A stretch of DNA of 64,000 nucleotides from Allolucifera butyrica (GCF_900476375.1 NZ_UPPP01000065.1:28634-92633), one strand, 5' to 3'; counted from the first letter of the stretch, positions 25,275 through 34,597 are shown. Numbers and translations are program-made. Notes: a model not told the origin generated them from the sequence alone.

Positions 25275-26303
25275 CTAGAAGTTGAACTGGTCAACATTCT
25301 CTTTGGTAAAATCCAGAGGAGCGCCCATAATGACTTCTTTGGTATCCGCCTTATAGGTGATCTTGCCTACGGTAGGAACCTCCATCCCATCGGTCGGGGT
25401 TTTGCCGTCAAGCAGTTGTTTGGCCATATAAATTGTCAGGTACCCCAGTTTGCCCACATCCCAAAGGGTGGCGCTCTGAGCGGCGCCGCTCTTTATGTAT
25501 TGTCTCATACCGTTCGGGGTAGCCAAACCGATTAATTTAATCTTGCCATTCAGACCCATCTGTTCAATCGCCTGGGCCGCACCCGGTTCCGCTACGGTGG
25601 ATAAGGCGGCAATTCCTTTCAAATCCGGGTAGGCCTTAACTAAATTCTGGGTCTGGGAAAATGCTTTTTGCTGATCTTCTTCACTCGGTGCAACTGTCAC
25701 CAGCTTGATGTCCGGATATTTTGCGGCTTGCTGTTCTTTCATCCACTTAATCCAGACATTTTGATTCGGCGCCGTCAAAGAAGCGGTAAGTATGGCGTAT
25801 TCACCGCTGCCGCCTATTTCTTTCGCCATATTATCCATCATATGACGTCCCAGGATCTCGGCAGTCGTTTGGTTAATAAACAATTCACGGGCCTGCGGCA
25901 TGGAATCGGCGTCATAGGTCATGACTTTTATCCCCGCCGCCATGGCTTTTTTCAAAGCCGGCGCCACTGCGGCCGGATCATTGGCCGAAACAATAATCAC
26001 ATCCACTTTTTTATTAATTAAATCCTGAATGATATTGACCTGCTGCGCGGCATCGGCCGCAGTCGGCCCGGTATAAAGAAACTGGAAGCCCAATTGGGCG
26101 GCTGCCTTTTTGGCGCCTTCCGCGGCGGTATCAAAATACGGGCTGCCTATTACCTTGGGAACCATGGCAATCGTCTTTTTGCCTGTCTGGGCCGGTCCCT
26201 GAGTATTTCCCTCTTTCGCAGTATTCCCGCCGCATCCCGCCGCCAACAACAACCCTGCCAATGCGGCCGTTACCAATAATGCGGTAAGTTTTCCCGTTTT
26301 CAT
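25275..26303 (-). CDS. rhaS: rhamnose-type sugar ABC transporter substrate-binding lipoprotein
   Basis: 342 residues. Lipoprotein signal with lipobox LAAGC followed by GGN. Peripla_BP_4 fold (RbsB family): IAMVPKVIGSPYFDTAAEGA, LINKKVDVIIVSANDPAAVA and GIKVMTYDADS fit the RhaS/autoinducer-2 binding subgroup. Last gene of the operon rhaI, ATPase, two permeases, binding protein, which points to L-rhamnose as ligand. The ATG at 26303 is chosen because AGAGGTG precedes it; a GTG nine bases earlier overlaps that site. Confidence 0.87.
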   Translation of the reverse strand: MKTGKLTALLVTAALAGLLLAAGCGGNTAKEGNTQGPAQTGKKTIAMVPKVIGSPYFDTAAEGAKKAAAQLGFQFLYTGPTAADAAQQVNIIQDLINKKVDVIIVSANDPAAVAPALKKAMAAGIKVMTYDADSMPQARELFINQTTAEILGRHMMDNMAKEIGGSGEYAILTASLTAPNQNVWIKWMKEQQAAKYPDIKLVTVAPSEEDQQKAFSQTQNLVKAYPDLKGIAALSTVAEPGAAQAIEQMGLNGKIKLIGLATPNGMRQYIKSGAAQSATLWDVGKLGYLTIYMAKQLLDGKTPTDGMEVPTVGKITYKADTKEVIMGAPLDFTKENVDQFNF

Positions 26304-26395
26304 CGCAATCACCTCTCCGTCTTTTTAGAACACCCGGCTTGCCCCAAGCCGCAAATTCCGGTTCCCCCCGCCAGGAATTTTATCCATTTACGGCT

Positions 26396-27403
26396 TCAGG
26401 ATTTCTCCTTTAAGCCGGGAGTCCCACCGCCGGAATTGCCAAGGAAATTGAATTTAATAAACAAATTCAGCTTATCCCTGATAACAACCAAATTATTAAT
26501 CAGCAAAATGACAATCAGCGCCAGCCCCATTAATAAATTTTGCGCAAAAGGGCTTACTCCGATGAGGTTTAGTCCGTTTCCCAGCACGGCAAATACACTG
26601 ACCCCGATTACTGTCCCGGCAATGGTGCCTGAACCGCCGGCAATATTCGTCCCGCCCAGCACGGTCGCTGCAATGCTCTGCATAAGGTATACGGCTCCCA
26701 GATCGGCCCGCGAAGTGGAAACACGCGAGGAAATAATCAAGCCCGAGACCGCGGCCATTAACCCGCCGTAAATGTATACATACATAAGCACCCGGCCGGT
26801 CTTCACCCCGGAGAATAAGGCAGCCACTTTATTGTTGCCCAGCGCATAGACCCTTCGTCCCCAGGGAGTCCGCGATAACAGCAGGGAGGAAATCACCGCC
26901 AGCAACGCAAATAACACGGTCTGCACCGGCAAATTGCCTAATAGATAACCTTGCCCGATAAAATAATAGCTGTCGGGGAAATTGGAAATCGCGTTGCCCC
27001 TGCTAAGTACCAGGGCGATTCCATTAAACAGGGTCATTGTACCCAATGTCGCCAGGATCGGCGGTACGCCAACGCCGGCAATCAACAGACCGTTAAAGGC
27101 GCCGCAACCGAGCCCCGTCAAAATTCCTGCACCGATGGCTGCCGCCAGGTTTCCTGTGGCCCCGTAAACAACGGCAATTACAATCGTCGTCAGGCCGGCA
27201 ATGGAGCCAAGAGACAGATCAATGCCGGCCGTAATAATAATCACGGTCGCCCCTAAGGCCAGAATACCCAGTTCCGACATTTGCTGCGTAACCGATAAGA
27301 GATTGGCAAGTGTCAGAAAGGTCGGCGACAGAAACGACATGACGGCCATTAGCCCCAGGAAGAATAACAGCAGAATCAATTCATGAGACCTCCGTTTTCC
27401 CAT
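26396..27403 (-). CDS. sugar ABC transporter permease (RhaQ/RhaP type)
   Basis: 335 residues with about ten hydrophobic segments. RbsC family signatures include GIDLSLGSIAGLTTI, AAIGAGILTGLGCGAFNGLLI and the EAA-like AATVLGGTNIAGGSGTIAGT. Its ATG lies inside the end of the upstream permease gene (23-base overlap) after AAGGGGGG, so translation is coupled. It forms the membrane channel with the adjacent permease. Confidence 0.9.
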   Translation of the reverse strand: MGKRRSHELILLLFFLGLMAVMSFLSPTFLTLANLLSVTQQMSELGILALGATVIIITAGIDLSLGSIAGLTTIVIAVVYGATGNLAAAIGAGILTGLGCGAFNGLLIAGVGVPPILATLGTMTLFNGIALVLSRGNAISNFPDSYYFIGQGYLLGNLPVQTVLFALLAVISSLLLSRTPWGRRVYALGNNKVAALFSGVKTGRVLMYVYIYGGLMAAVSGLIISSRVSTSRADLGAVYLMQSIAATVLGGTNIAGGSGTIAGTVIGVSVFAVLGNGLNLIGVSPFAQNLLMGLALIVILLINNLVVIRDKLNLFIKFNFLGNSGGGTPGLKEKS

Positions 27404-28391
27404 GCTTCATTCCCCCCCTTACCTCTCCGGCTACATCAATACCCTGTTTGTTCAATTCGTTTTGGCGGTTATTCATTACATCCAACGTAACCGCCATAAT
27501 AATTACCAGGCCCATAACCACATTCTGCCAGTAAGGTTCAATATGCATTAAAATCATGCCGTTTTGCAGCACACCCAGAATGAATACCCCAATCAGTGTT
27601 CCCGTCAGACTGCCGCTGCCGCCCAGGACATTGGCCCCACCGATCACCACGGCGGCAATGACGGTTAATTCAAAGCCGGTCCCGCCGTTAGGGTCAATCG
27701 TCCCCAGTTGGGCGCCGTACAGTACACTGGCTAAACCGGTTAACGCTCCCATATAGCCGAATACAAACAAAGTAACAAGTCCCGTAGGAATCCCGACTCT
27801 GGCCGCCGCCGGAGGATTGCCGCCAAGAGCATAAATACTCCGGCCCAGGCGCGTATATTGAAGCAAATAATAGGTTACGGCGAGCACAACCAGCAAAATC
27901 AATACCGGTATGGGGATGCCCAGCAGCGAAGTATTATAAAGGCTCGTATACCAGACCGGCATGGAAGTTACCCACTTGCCGTTCGTATATAACAACAGGC
28001 TGCCCCGGAAAAGATTCATCGTGCCCAGAGTCACGACAATCGCCGGGATTTCCGCCCCCGCAATCAGAATGCCGTTAATCAGACCCAGCAAAATACCGCA
28101 AGCAATGCCGGTCAGCAATATAGTAAAAAGATTGGCCGCCGGCAGTAAGGCGCTCAAACCGGCAAAAATGGCCGCAAAACCGAGTTGGGAACCAACCGAT
28201 ACATCAATACCCGCCGTCACAATGACCAGGGTCATTCCCACGGCCATAATGGCCAAAATAACATTATTCATAATAATGCCAAGTAAATTCGACGGATTCA
28301 AAAAGGCCGGGGACACCAAAGCAATCCCGCCGCTGATCATTAGCAAAATCAGGGTCATCACCAATTCCCGGTTTTTCAACCAATCTTTCAT
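27381..28391 (-). CDS. sugar ABC transporter permease (RhaP/RhaQ type)
   Basis: 336 residues; paralogue of the next permease. Contains GIDVSVGSQLGFAAIFAGLS, GIACGILLGLINGILI and the EAA-like IAAVVIGGANVLGGSGSLTG. It ends in a soluble tail of about 30 residues. RBS AAAGGAG precedes the ATG, 15 bases after the ATPase stop. Confidence 0.9.
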   Translation of the reverse strand: MKDWLKNRELVMTLILLMISGGIALVSPAFLNPSNLLGIIMNNVILAIMAVGMTLVIVTAGIDVSVGSQLGFAAIFAGLSALLPAANLFTILLTGIACGILLGLINGILIAGAEIPAIVVTLGTMNLFRGSLLLYTNGKWVTSMPVWYTSLYNTSLLGIPIPVLILLVVLAVTYYLLQYTRLGRSIYALGGNPPAAARVGIPTGLVTLFVFGYMGALTGLASVLYGAQLGTIDPNGGTGFELTVIAAVVIGGANVLGGSGSLTGTLIGVFILGVLQNGMILMHIEPYWQNVVMGLVIIMAVTLDVMNNRQNELNKQGIDVAGEVRGGMKHGKTEVS

Positions 28392-28406
28392 AGTAAGACT
28401 CCTTTG

Positions 28407-29924
28407 CTATATAAATTCCGCGGCCTGCTCCGCCGTACCCAGCGCCTTGGCCATAATGGATTCCTGGGTAGCGTCCTTTTTCGCCGCCACTCCGGCTACC
28501 CGGCCCCGCCGCATGATTAAAATCCGGTCGCTGACTGCCAAAATCTCCGGTAGTTCCGAGGAAATCACAATTACCCCAATTCCGCTGTCGGCCAATTCCC
28601 GCAATGTTTTATGAATTTCAATCTTGGCGCCGATATCCACACCGCTTGTCGGTTCATCGGCAATCAAAATTTTCGGGTTGGTAGCCAGCCATTTGGCCAG
28701 CACCACTTTTTGCTGATTGCCGCCGCTCAAAAAGCGGGCCCTTTTACCAGGGTCCGGCGGCCGGACATCCATTTTTTCAATATATTGCTGCGTGATTGCC
28801 AGTCCCTTCTCTTTATCCACACAGCCAAACTGATTCCGGATCGTGTCCAATATGGGCAACGTAATATTCTGCTGCACCGTATCCGCGAGAATCAATCCTT
28901 CCAACTGCCTGTTTTCCGGCACATAAGCGATGCCATAATGTAAGGCATCGGCCGCACAGCCGATCACAACCGGCCTGCCTTCCAGAATGATTTCACCCGT
29001 ATCAGGCCGGTTCAAACCAAATAACGCCTTGGCTATTTCAGTGCGGCCGGACCCGACCAGCCCTGTAATACCCAGAATCTCCCCTTTTTTCAGTTCAAAA
29101 GAAACATTGCGGAAATTTCCTTTTTTAGTCAAATTTTCAACTTTCAGAATTTTATCCTTGCAAAGGCTCCTGGCAGTTAGTGATAAATACTCTACCTCCC
29201 GGCCGACCATCAGGCGGATCAATTCCCGCCGGTCAATCGCCGCAATGTCCCGGGAGGCAATGTACTTGCCGTCCCGGAATACGGTAACCCTGTCGGCGAC
29301 CCGATAAATTTCGTCAAATTTGTGGCTGATAAATAATACAGCAATGTTTTCCCGGCGAAGAGTGTCGATAATTTTATACAAATTTTCCACTTCCCCCGCC
29401 GATAGCGTGGAAGTCGGTTCATCCATGACAATCAGGCCGGCATTAAAACTAATTGCTCTCGCAATGGCGACAATTTGCTGGGAAGCCAGATTCAGGTCCT
29501 TCAATACGGTTTTTGGATTCAGCCTGGCGCCTACCCGCTGAATTGCCGCTGTTGCCAGCTCATTAATTTTTTTCCAGTCTAACTGCCTGCCCCATACCGC
29601 TTCATTGCCGATGCAAATATTTTCGGCAACAGTGAGATTAGGGAACAGGCTAATATCCTGATAAATCACCGAAATCCCTTTGCGGATTGCATCCAACGGG
29701 TTTTTGACAACCGTCCGTTCCCCGTTAATTATTATCTCGGCGCCGTCGTCAGGATAATGAACACCGGCCAGCACTTTAATCAACGTCGACTTGCCGGCGC
29801 CGTTTTCCCCTACCAGGGCGTGGACTTCTCCCCGTTTCACATCCAGCGAAACATCATCCAGCGCCTTAATGCCGCCGAAGGTTTTACTGATATGTCGTAA
29901 ATTTACAATATCATCCCCAGTCAA
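28407..29924 (-). CDS. sugar ABC transporter ATPase with two nucleotide-binding domains (RhaT/MglA type)
   Basis: 505 residues. The first domain has Walker A GENGAGKSTLIKVLAG (about 38-53) and Walker B LIVMDEPTSTLS (about 163). The second has the usual degenerate Walker A (GLVGSGRTEIAKAL, about 285), LSGGNQQKVVLAKWLA as ABC signature and ILIADEPTSGVDIGAK. This duplicated form is the rule for monosaccharide importers. The TTG start is supported by AGGGGGG six bases upstream. It lies between rhaI and the permeases. Confidence 0.93.
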   Translation of the reverse strand: MTGDDIVNLRHISKTFGGIKALDDVSLDVKRGEVHALVGENGAGKSTLIKVLAGVHYPDDGAEIIINGERTVVKNPLDAIRKGISVIYQDISLFPNLTVAENICIGNEAVWGRQLDWKKINELATAAIQRVGARLNPKTVLKDLNLASQQIVAIARAISFNAGLIVMDEPTSTLSAGEVENLYKIIDTLRRENIAVLFISHKFDEIYRVADRVTVFRDGKYIASRDIAAIDRRELIRLMVGREVEYLSLTARSLCKDKILKVENLTKKGNFRNVSFELKKGEILGITGLVGSGRTEIAKALFGLNRPDTGEIILEGRPVVIGCAADALHYGIAYVPENRQLEGLILADTVQQNITLPILDTIRNQFGCVDKEKGLAITQQYIEKMDVRPPDPGKRARFLSGGNQQKVVLAKWLATNPKILIADEPTSGVDIGAKIEIHKTLRELADSGIGVIVISSELPEILAVSDRILIMRRGRVAGVAAKKDATQESIMAKALGTAEQAAEFI

Positions 29925-29965
29925 ACGAATCCCCCCTGCTTCTCACTTCTGAACCGCTTAACCGT

Positions 29966-31183
29966 CTACTCCCAACCCTGGCCATCGCGGCCGCGGCCTA
30001 CTTTCTGCTCCTCATAGCCGCTTTGCAGATAGGCCGTCATCGGGTCGGGCGCCAGTCCCAGTTCCTCCCGGATGCCGGCCAACAGAGGCTTAACCTCCGT
30101 CTCAAAGGCTTCCCGCACGATATTTTCGGCAGCCAACACATCGTTTTTTTGCCGGGCTTGCCGCAATGCGGCCCGGTTTACCAGCAGGGCTTTGGCGTGC
30201 GCCGTCTGGATATTGAGCACCGAACGGATCATGGCCGGAACCTTCGGTTCAATACAATGACTTTGGTCAATCATGTAAGCAATACCGGCTGCCGTCGCCG
30301 CTGTTGCCGGGTCCAGTTCGCCCGCTACCAGTTCGTTAAAAATCAGGAATAATTCATACGGATTGATCGTACCGACAATTAAATCATCATCGGCATATTT
30401 CCGGTTATTGAAATGAAAGCCGCCAATTTTATGTTCATCCAGTAAAAAGGCGACAATATGTTCCACGTTTACCCCCGGGGAATGATGGCCGAGGTCTACC
30501 AGAACCTGCGCCTTTTCCCCCAATTTGCCGGCCAGGGTGAAGGACATCCCCCAGTCGGCGATATCCGTATGATAAAACGCCGGTTCGAATACTTTATATT
30601 CAATCAAAAGACGCATATCGCCGGTGAGGGAGGCATACACCGTCTGCAGCGCCTGCTCCAGATAATGCTTTCTTTCCCGGAAGTCACCCTGCCCCGGATA
30701 ATTGGTCCCGTCGGCCAGCCACAGGCTTATGATTCCGGAATTTACCGTTTTGGCGATTTCAATACATTCCAGCACGTGGTCCAATGCTTTTTGCCTTACT
30801 TTAGCGTCCACATGGCAGAGACTGCCAAATTTATATTCCTCACCCTGAAATAAGTTAGGATTTACCGCGCCAATTTTCAGGCCGAGTTCCGCCGCATAAC
30901 CGATGATTTTTCCATAGTCATCCGTTTTATCCCAGGGAATGTGGATGGCTACGGCCGGGCAAATCCCGGTAAATTTATGAACTTGCGCGGCATCGTCCAG
31001 CTTCTCGTATAGATTGCGGGGTACCCCGGTTTGTTTAAAAACCTTGAAACGGGTGCCGGAATCCCCGTACCCCCAGGACGGCGTCTCTACTTTAAAAGCC
31101 TTAATCCGTTCTCTTACCCAGGCGACATCAACTCCTTTGGCCTGCTGCTGTTTTTCCCAAACCGTATAATTCTGCCCGTTCAT
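29966..31183 (-). CDS. rhaI: L-rhamnose isomerase (RhaI, xylose-isomerase-like type)
   Basis: 405 residues. Converts L-rhamnose to L-rhamnulose. It belongs to the TIM-barrel RhaI group found in Gram-positives and rhizobia rather than the E. coli RhaA group. Metal and active-site segments seen are LLIEYKVFEPAFYHTDI, LVDLGHHSPGVN and GGFHFNNRKYADDD. The ATG at 31183 follows GGGAGGGAAATGCAGG; the frame extends six codons further to a TTG. First gene of the transport operon, directly downstream of an operator and -10 box. Confidence 0.92.
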   Translation of the reverse strand: MNGQNYTVWEKQQQAKGVDVAWVRERIKAFKVETPSWGYGDSGTRFKVFKQTGVPRNLYEKLDDAAQVHKFTGICPAVAIHIPWDKTDDYGKIIGYAAELGLKIGAVNPNLFQGEEYKFGSLCHVDAKVRQKALDHVLECIEIAKTVNSGIISLWLADGTNYPGQGDFRERKHYLEQALQTVYASLTGDMRLLIEYKVFEPAFYHTDIADWGMSFTLAGKLGEKAQVLVDLGHHSPGVNVEHIVAFLLDEHKIGGFHFNNRKYADDDLIVGTINPYELFLIFNELVAGELDPATAATAAGIAYMIDQSHCIEPKVPAMIRSVLNIQTAHAKALLVNRAALRQARQKNDVLAAENIVREAFETEVKPLLAGIREELGLAPDPMTAYLQSGYEEQKVGRGRDGQGWE

Positions 31184-31252
31184 CCTGCATTTCCCTCCCA
31201 ATTGTTCTCCTATCGCCTGCCGGTTATCCCGGACAGGCCATGGCCGTCGTAG

Positions 31253-31290
31253 AAAACGTTAACATGGAATCGATTTCTATAGTCATTATA
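31253..31290 (-). promoter_or_regulatory. LacI-type operator 1 and -10 box, rhaI operon
   Basis: Plus-strand core AACGTTAACATGGAATCG, then ATTTCTATAG. On the minus strand TATAAT (31285-31290) is immediately upstream of GAAATCGATTCC. The same layout is repeated upstream of the lacI-type gene and rhaB. GACACC direct repeats at 31292, 31312 and 31325 lie in the -35 region. Confidence 0.75.
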
Positions 31291-31354
31291 CGACACCTTT
31301 TCATTGAATCTGACACCTTAATGCGACACCGCTCCGGTCTTGTTGCCCGAAATT

Positions 31355-32383
31355 TTATACCTGTACAAACTCCTCTTTCGCAGGATCCGTTGACCGTCTG
31401 ATCATCAATTCGCCTTCAAAAATAATCCGTTTCACTTTCGCATGCGGATGGCGGGACCGGTGCAGGAACAGTTCCACTGCCTGTTCGGCCATCGCCGCCA
31501 GCGGCTGCCGGCAAGTCGTAACAGGCGGCGAAATCCACCGGCTCATATGAATATCGTCAAACCCCGTAACGGCAACATCTTCCGGAATCTTCAGCCCCAT
31601 TGATTTAAGATAATTGATCGCACCGATGGCCATCAAATCGGTAGCGGACACAATGGCCGTCGGCCTGACCGGAGCAGCCGTAAAAAAATGCCGGGCCGCT
31701 TCATAACCGCTTTCAATATGATAATTTCCCTCATAAACCAATTCCGGCCGTAAAGGCAGCCCATATTCCCGGAGCGCGTCGGCGAAGCCCTGATACCGGT
31801 CGTTATTCACCTTATACCGGGGAATGGAGGTAATATAGGCCATCTCCCGATGACCCAACTGATACAGATGCTGCACAATCTTTTTAATTCCGGCATACCC
31901 GTCCGTATATACAGTATTCACCGGTTTATCCAGGTTAAGATGGTCAATAAAAACCACCGGCAGGGTTTCGGCCAGTTTCAGCAGATATTCAATACTGGCC
32001 TTGTCTCCCTGATAGGTGCAAACTACCAGTCCGTCAACATTGCGGTTGACCAGATCACTTAAATAAGCCGTCTTATCCTGCGTCCCCTCACCGATCGAAG
32101 TGACTAAAATATTATAGCCGTGCTTCCTGGCGGCATCCTCAAGGTCTTTAAACAGCTCGTAATAAAAAGAATTAATATAATCGGGAATAATAATTCCCAG
32201 GGTTTTCGATTTTTTGGTCCGCATCCCCTGAGCCATCATGCTGGGTGAATACCGGAGTTCTTCAATCACTTTCAAAACGTTTTTTTTCGTCTTTTCATTG
32301 ACCGGCGCCGTTTCATTCAAAACCCGCGATACGGTTGTTACGGAGACTCCCGCCTGCCTGGCCACATCTTTAATCGTTGCCAC
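31355..32383 (-). CDS. LacI family transcriptional regulator, probable rhamnose regulon repressor
   Basis: 342 residues. N-terminal HTH ATIKDVARQAGVSVTTVSRV and hinge helix region, then a periplasmic-binding-protein-like effector domain (SKTLGIIIPDYINSFYYELF; AVTGFDDIHMSRWISPPVTT). The GTG start has GGGAGAA six bases upstream. Located between rhaI and rhaB, and three conserved candidate operators lie upstream of rhaI, itself and rhaB, so it likely controls all three. The effector is probably rhamnose or rhamnulose, which is inferred. Confidence 0.92.
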   Translation of the reverse strand: MATIKDVARQAGVSVTTVSRVLNETAPVNEKTKKNVLKVIEELRYSPSMMAQGMRTKKSKTLGIIIPDYINSFYYELFKDLEDAARKHGYNILVTSIGEGTQDKTAYLSDLVNRNVDGLVVCTYQGDKASIEYLLKLAETLPVVFIDHLNLDKPVNTVYTDGYAGIKKIVQHLYQLGHREMAYITSIPRYKVNNDRYQGFADALREYGLPLRPELVYEGNYHIESGYEAARHFFTAAPVRPTAIVSATDLMAIGAINYLKSMGLKIPEDVAVTGFDDIHMSRWISPPVTTCRQPLAAMAEQAVELFLHRSRHPHAKVKRIIFEGELMIRRSTDPAKEEFVQV

Positions 32384-32406
32384 AATTCATTCTCCCGCTC
32401 ATTAAA

Positions 32407-32442
32407 TTGTTATCATGAAATCGTTTCCTACGAATCATTATA
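32407..32442 (-). promoter_or_regulatory. LacI-type operator 2 and -10 box, regulator gene
   Basis: Plus-strand core TTATCATGAAATCGTTTCCT. On the minus strand TATAAT (32437-32442) precedes GGAAACGATTTC. Suggests autoregulation. Confidence 0.72.
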
Positions 32443-32504
32443 GCCTCCCTTCCTTTTCCCTCGCAATCTTTATTTTTCACTCAATTCAGACTTTATTCGC
32501 CGCA

Positions 32505-33941
32505 TCATTCCCTGGGTTGCGGCGAATACTCCTGCGTGCCAAAAGATCTTTGAATCAGTTCCCGTCCCTCCGCCAAATTTTTCACCTCGCCGGCGGCGAT
32601 TAACTGCAGCAGGATATTTCCCAATACGGACGCCTCGACCGGGCCGGCCAGCACCGTTTTACCGGTTACGTCCGCTGTCAGTTGGCACAAAAAGCCGTCC
32701 TGAATCCCGCCGCCCACCATATGGATTGCGTCAATCCGGTAGCCGAGAATTGCCTCCAGTCCGTCAATAACCTGTTTATATTGTCCGGTGATCCCATGAT
32801 AGGCGGCGATGGCCAGTTCACCAATCGTCCGCGGTATCCCCTGCCCGTGGTCACCGCAATAATCCCGGATCGCAGCGGCCATATCGGCCGGCGCCCGGAA
32901 AACATCGGCATCCGGGTCGATAACAAACCGGTTATTCTTCGCTGCCGCCGCCTGCTTGCTAATCGCCGGAAAGCCAATCTCCTCGCCGTTTTCGGTCCAA
33001 TGTTTCCTTAACTGTTGAATGATCCATAATCCTGTTACATTTTTCAAAAAACGAATTTTTCCTTCCACACCCCCTTCGTTGGTAAAGTTATTCTGCCGGG
33101 AAAGGGCATTCATTAGCGGTCTGTCCCGCTCCACTCCCAGCAGCGACCACGTGCCGCAGCTCAAATAGGCGCTTTGGGCCGTAGCCAGCGGCGTGGCAGC
33201 CACGGCGGATGCCGTATCATGGCTGCCCACGGCAATGACCGGAACGGCCCCCAATCCGGTCTCGGCCTGAACCGCCCGGGTCAGAATGCCGGTTACCTGT
33301 CCCGGCCTAATCAGGGTTTGCAGAATCTTTCCCGGCAATCCCACAGCCTGCAGCAGATCCGGGTCCCAGCCGGCCGTGCCGGCATTGAGCAGTTGCGACG
33401 TTGAGGCTACCGTATACTCGTTGTATTTATGGCCGGTAAGATAAAAAGCGAATAAATCAGGCAGAAACAGCAGGCTTTCGGCTTGTTCCAACAAACTGCC
33501 GCGATATTTTTTATCGGCATATAATTGAAATAACGTATTAAAAGGCAGATATTGTACGCCCGTCTTAGCATAAAGTTTTTCCCAGGAGATGAAATTGTCC
33601 GTTATCTCCCTGCCGATGTTCTCTGTCCGCTGGTCCCGGTAATGGTACGGGTTGCCGATCAGTTCGTCACGCCGGTCCAGTAGACCATAATCAACCCCCC
33701 AGGTGTCAATGCCGATGCTGCTTATGTTTTTTCGACGAATGCCGGTCAACGTTAGCCCTCTTTTAAATTCCAGCAACAATCGCAAAAAATCCCAATACAG
33801 CGTCTTGCCCAGCATGACCGGCTCATTGGCAAACCGGTGGACTTCCTCCAGCCGAAGATTGCGTCCATTGTACTCCCCCAGCATAATCCGCCCGCCGGAG
33901 GCCCCGAAATCAGCCGCAACATAAAACAAACTGTTTGGCAT
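32505..33941 (-). CDS. rhaB: rhamnulokinase
   Basis: 478 residues, FGGY carbohydrate kinase family. Phosphorylates L-rhamnulose at C1. Motifs are AADFGASGGRIMLGEY at the N-terminus, IGIDTWGVDYGLLD (about 76), AVGSHDTASAVAATPL (about 245) and IHMVGGGIQDGFLCQLTADV (about 405), specific to RhaB. The ATG at 33941 is correct because AGGGGGG lies six bases upstream; the frame continues through the repeat to 34112, where the translation is repeat-derived and not homologous to anything expected. Confidence 0.94.
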   Translation of the reverse strand: MPNSLFYVAADFGASGGRIMLGEYNGRNLRLEEVHRFANEPVMLGKTLYWDFLRLLLEFKRGLTLTGIRRKNISSIGIDTWGVDYGLLDRRDELIGNPYHYRDQRTENIGREITDNFISWEKLYAKTGVQYLPFNTLFQLYADKKYRGSLLEQAESLLFLPDLFAFYLTGHKYNEYTVASTSQLLNAGTAGWDPDLLQAVGLPGKILQTLIRPGQVTGILTRAVQAETGLGAVPVIAVGSHDTASAVAATPLATAQSAYLSCGTWSLLGVERDRPLMNALSRQNNFTNEGGVEGKIRFLKNVTGLWIIQQLRKHWTENGEEIGFPAISKQAAAAKNNRFVIDPDADVFRAPADMAAAIRDYCGDHGQGIPRTIGELAIAAYHGITGQYKQVIDGLEAILGYRIDAIHMVGGGIQDGFLCQLTADVTGKTVLAGPVEASVLGNILLQLIAAGEVKNLAEGRELIQRSFGTQEYSPQPRE

Positions 33942-33955
33942 GCGCATCCCCCCTA

Positions 33956-34105
33956 AGAAAAACCGCTGCGCGGTCTTTCGGCTCAAGACGCAGGGCTCAG
34001 AGCGCGGAAAAACCATTGCGTGGTTTTTCGGTAATTGGACTTTAGTAATTGGATTTTGGTAATTAGTAATTGGAATTTGAAAAAATGAAACAGCGGTCTT
34101 TCGCA
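33956..34105. repeat. dispersed hairpin repeat, composite copy G, in the rhaB leader
   Basis: AAAAACCGCTGCGCGGTCTTTCGG, the GGCTCAAGACGCAGGGCTC module, a second hairpin AAAAACCATTGCGTGGTTTTTCGG, and a run of four TAATTGG/TAATTAG units. It lies between the rhaB promoter/operator and the rhaB start codon, so it must be transcribed as 5' leader. Confidence 0.65.
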
Positions 34106-34118
34106 AATACAACCTCAG

Positions 34119-34156
34119 AAAACGTTACCATGAAATCGGTTCCTATTACTATTATA
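34119..34156 (-). promoter_or_regulatory. LacI-type operator 3 and promoter, rhaB
   Basis: Plus-strand core AACGTTACCATGAAATCGG, then TTCCTATTA. On the minus strand TATAAT (34151-34156) is preceded at 18 bases by TTGCCT and followed by GGAACCGATTTC. The leader to the rhaB ATG is about 180 bases. Confidence 0.75.
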
Positions 34157-34217
34157 GATTAGCGCTGGCGGATTAGGCAATCGTTATTTTGAAAATATTT
34201 CCATTTTTTCATTGCAT

Positions 34218-34568
34218 CTAACCCGGCTCTTTTGCATAAACCAAGGCATCGCCGGCTTGCGTGAAAGTATGCGCGGCCGTCCCTGCCGGCAGTTCAATCA
34301 CATAGGCGCTGCCCCGGCAGGCGGCCCATTTCCCCGGCCGTAAATCCGCAACAATTTTAAGAATACAGTCTTTATTATCAACAAACAGAACATCAATGGC
34401 GTAGTGCATACCCAAGGTATGCACGCTGTTGCACGGCCGGATCACCAGCCCCTGTCCCGCCGGCAGAGTTTTCGTACCCAAGAGTCCCCGTAAGCGGCGG
34501 AAAAACGTGTCCGCCACCCGGAGCTGCTCCGCCAGAATCGTTCCCTTCTCTTTGTTCAATAACAACAT
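34218..34568 (-). CDS. DUF192 family protein
   Basis: 116 residues. The family motifs RLRGLLGTKTLPAGQGLVI, the conserved histidines in NSVHTLGMHYAIDVLFVD, and ELPAGTA are present. Function unknown; often a short exported or cytoplasmic protein. No signal peptide here. Starts 29 bases after sbcC, so probably co-transcribed with sbcD-sbcC. Confidence 0.88.
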   Translation of the reverse strand: MLLLNKEKGTILAEQLRVADTFFRRLRGLLGTKTLPAGQGLVIRPCNSVHTLGMHYAIDVLFVDNKDCILKIVADLRPGKWAACRGSAYVIELPAGTAAHTFTQAGDALVYAKEPG

Positions 34569-34597
34569 AGCTTACCTCCCTTAAACCAGTGAGTGCA

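Noticed and set aside
26772..26781. ATGTATACAT inside a permease gene
   Set aside because: It is coding sequence with ordinary codons, so not taken as an operator.
33942..34112. N-terminal extension of rhaB
   Set aside because: It translates the intergenic repeat and lacks a ribosome site; the ATG at 33941 has one and matches the family start.
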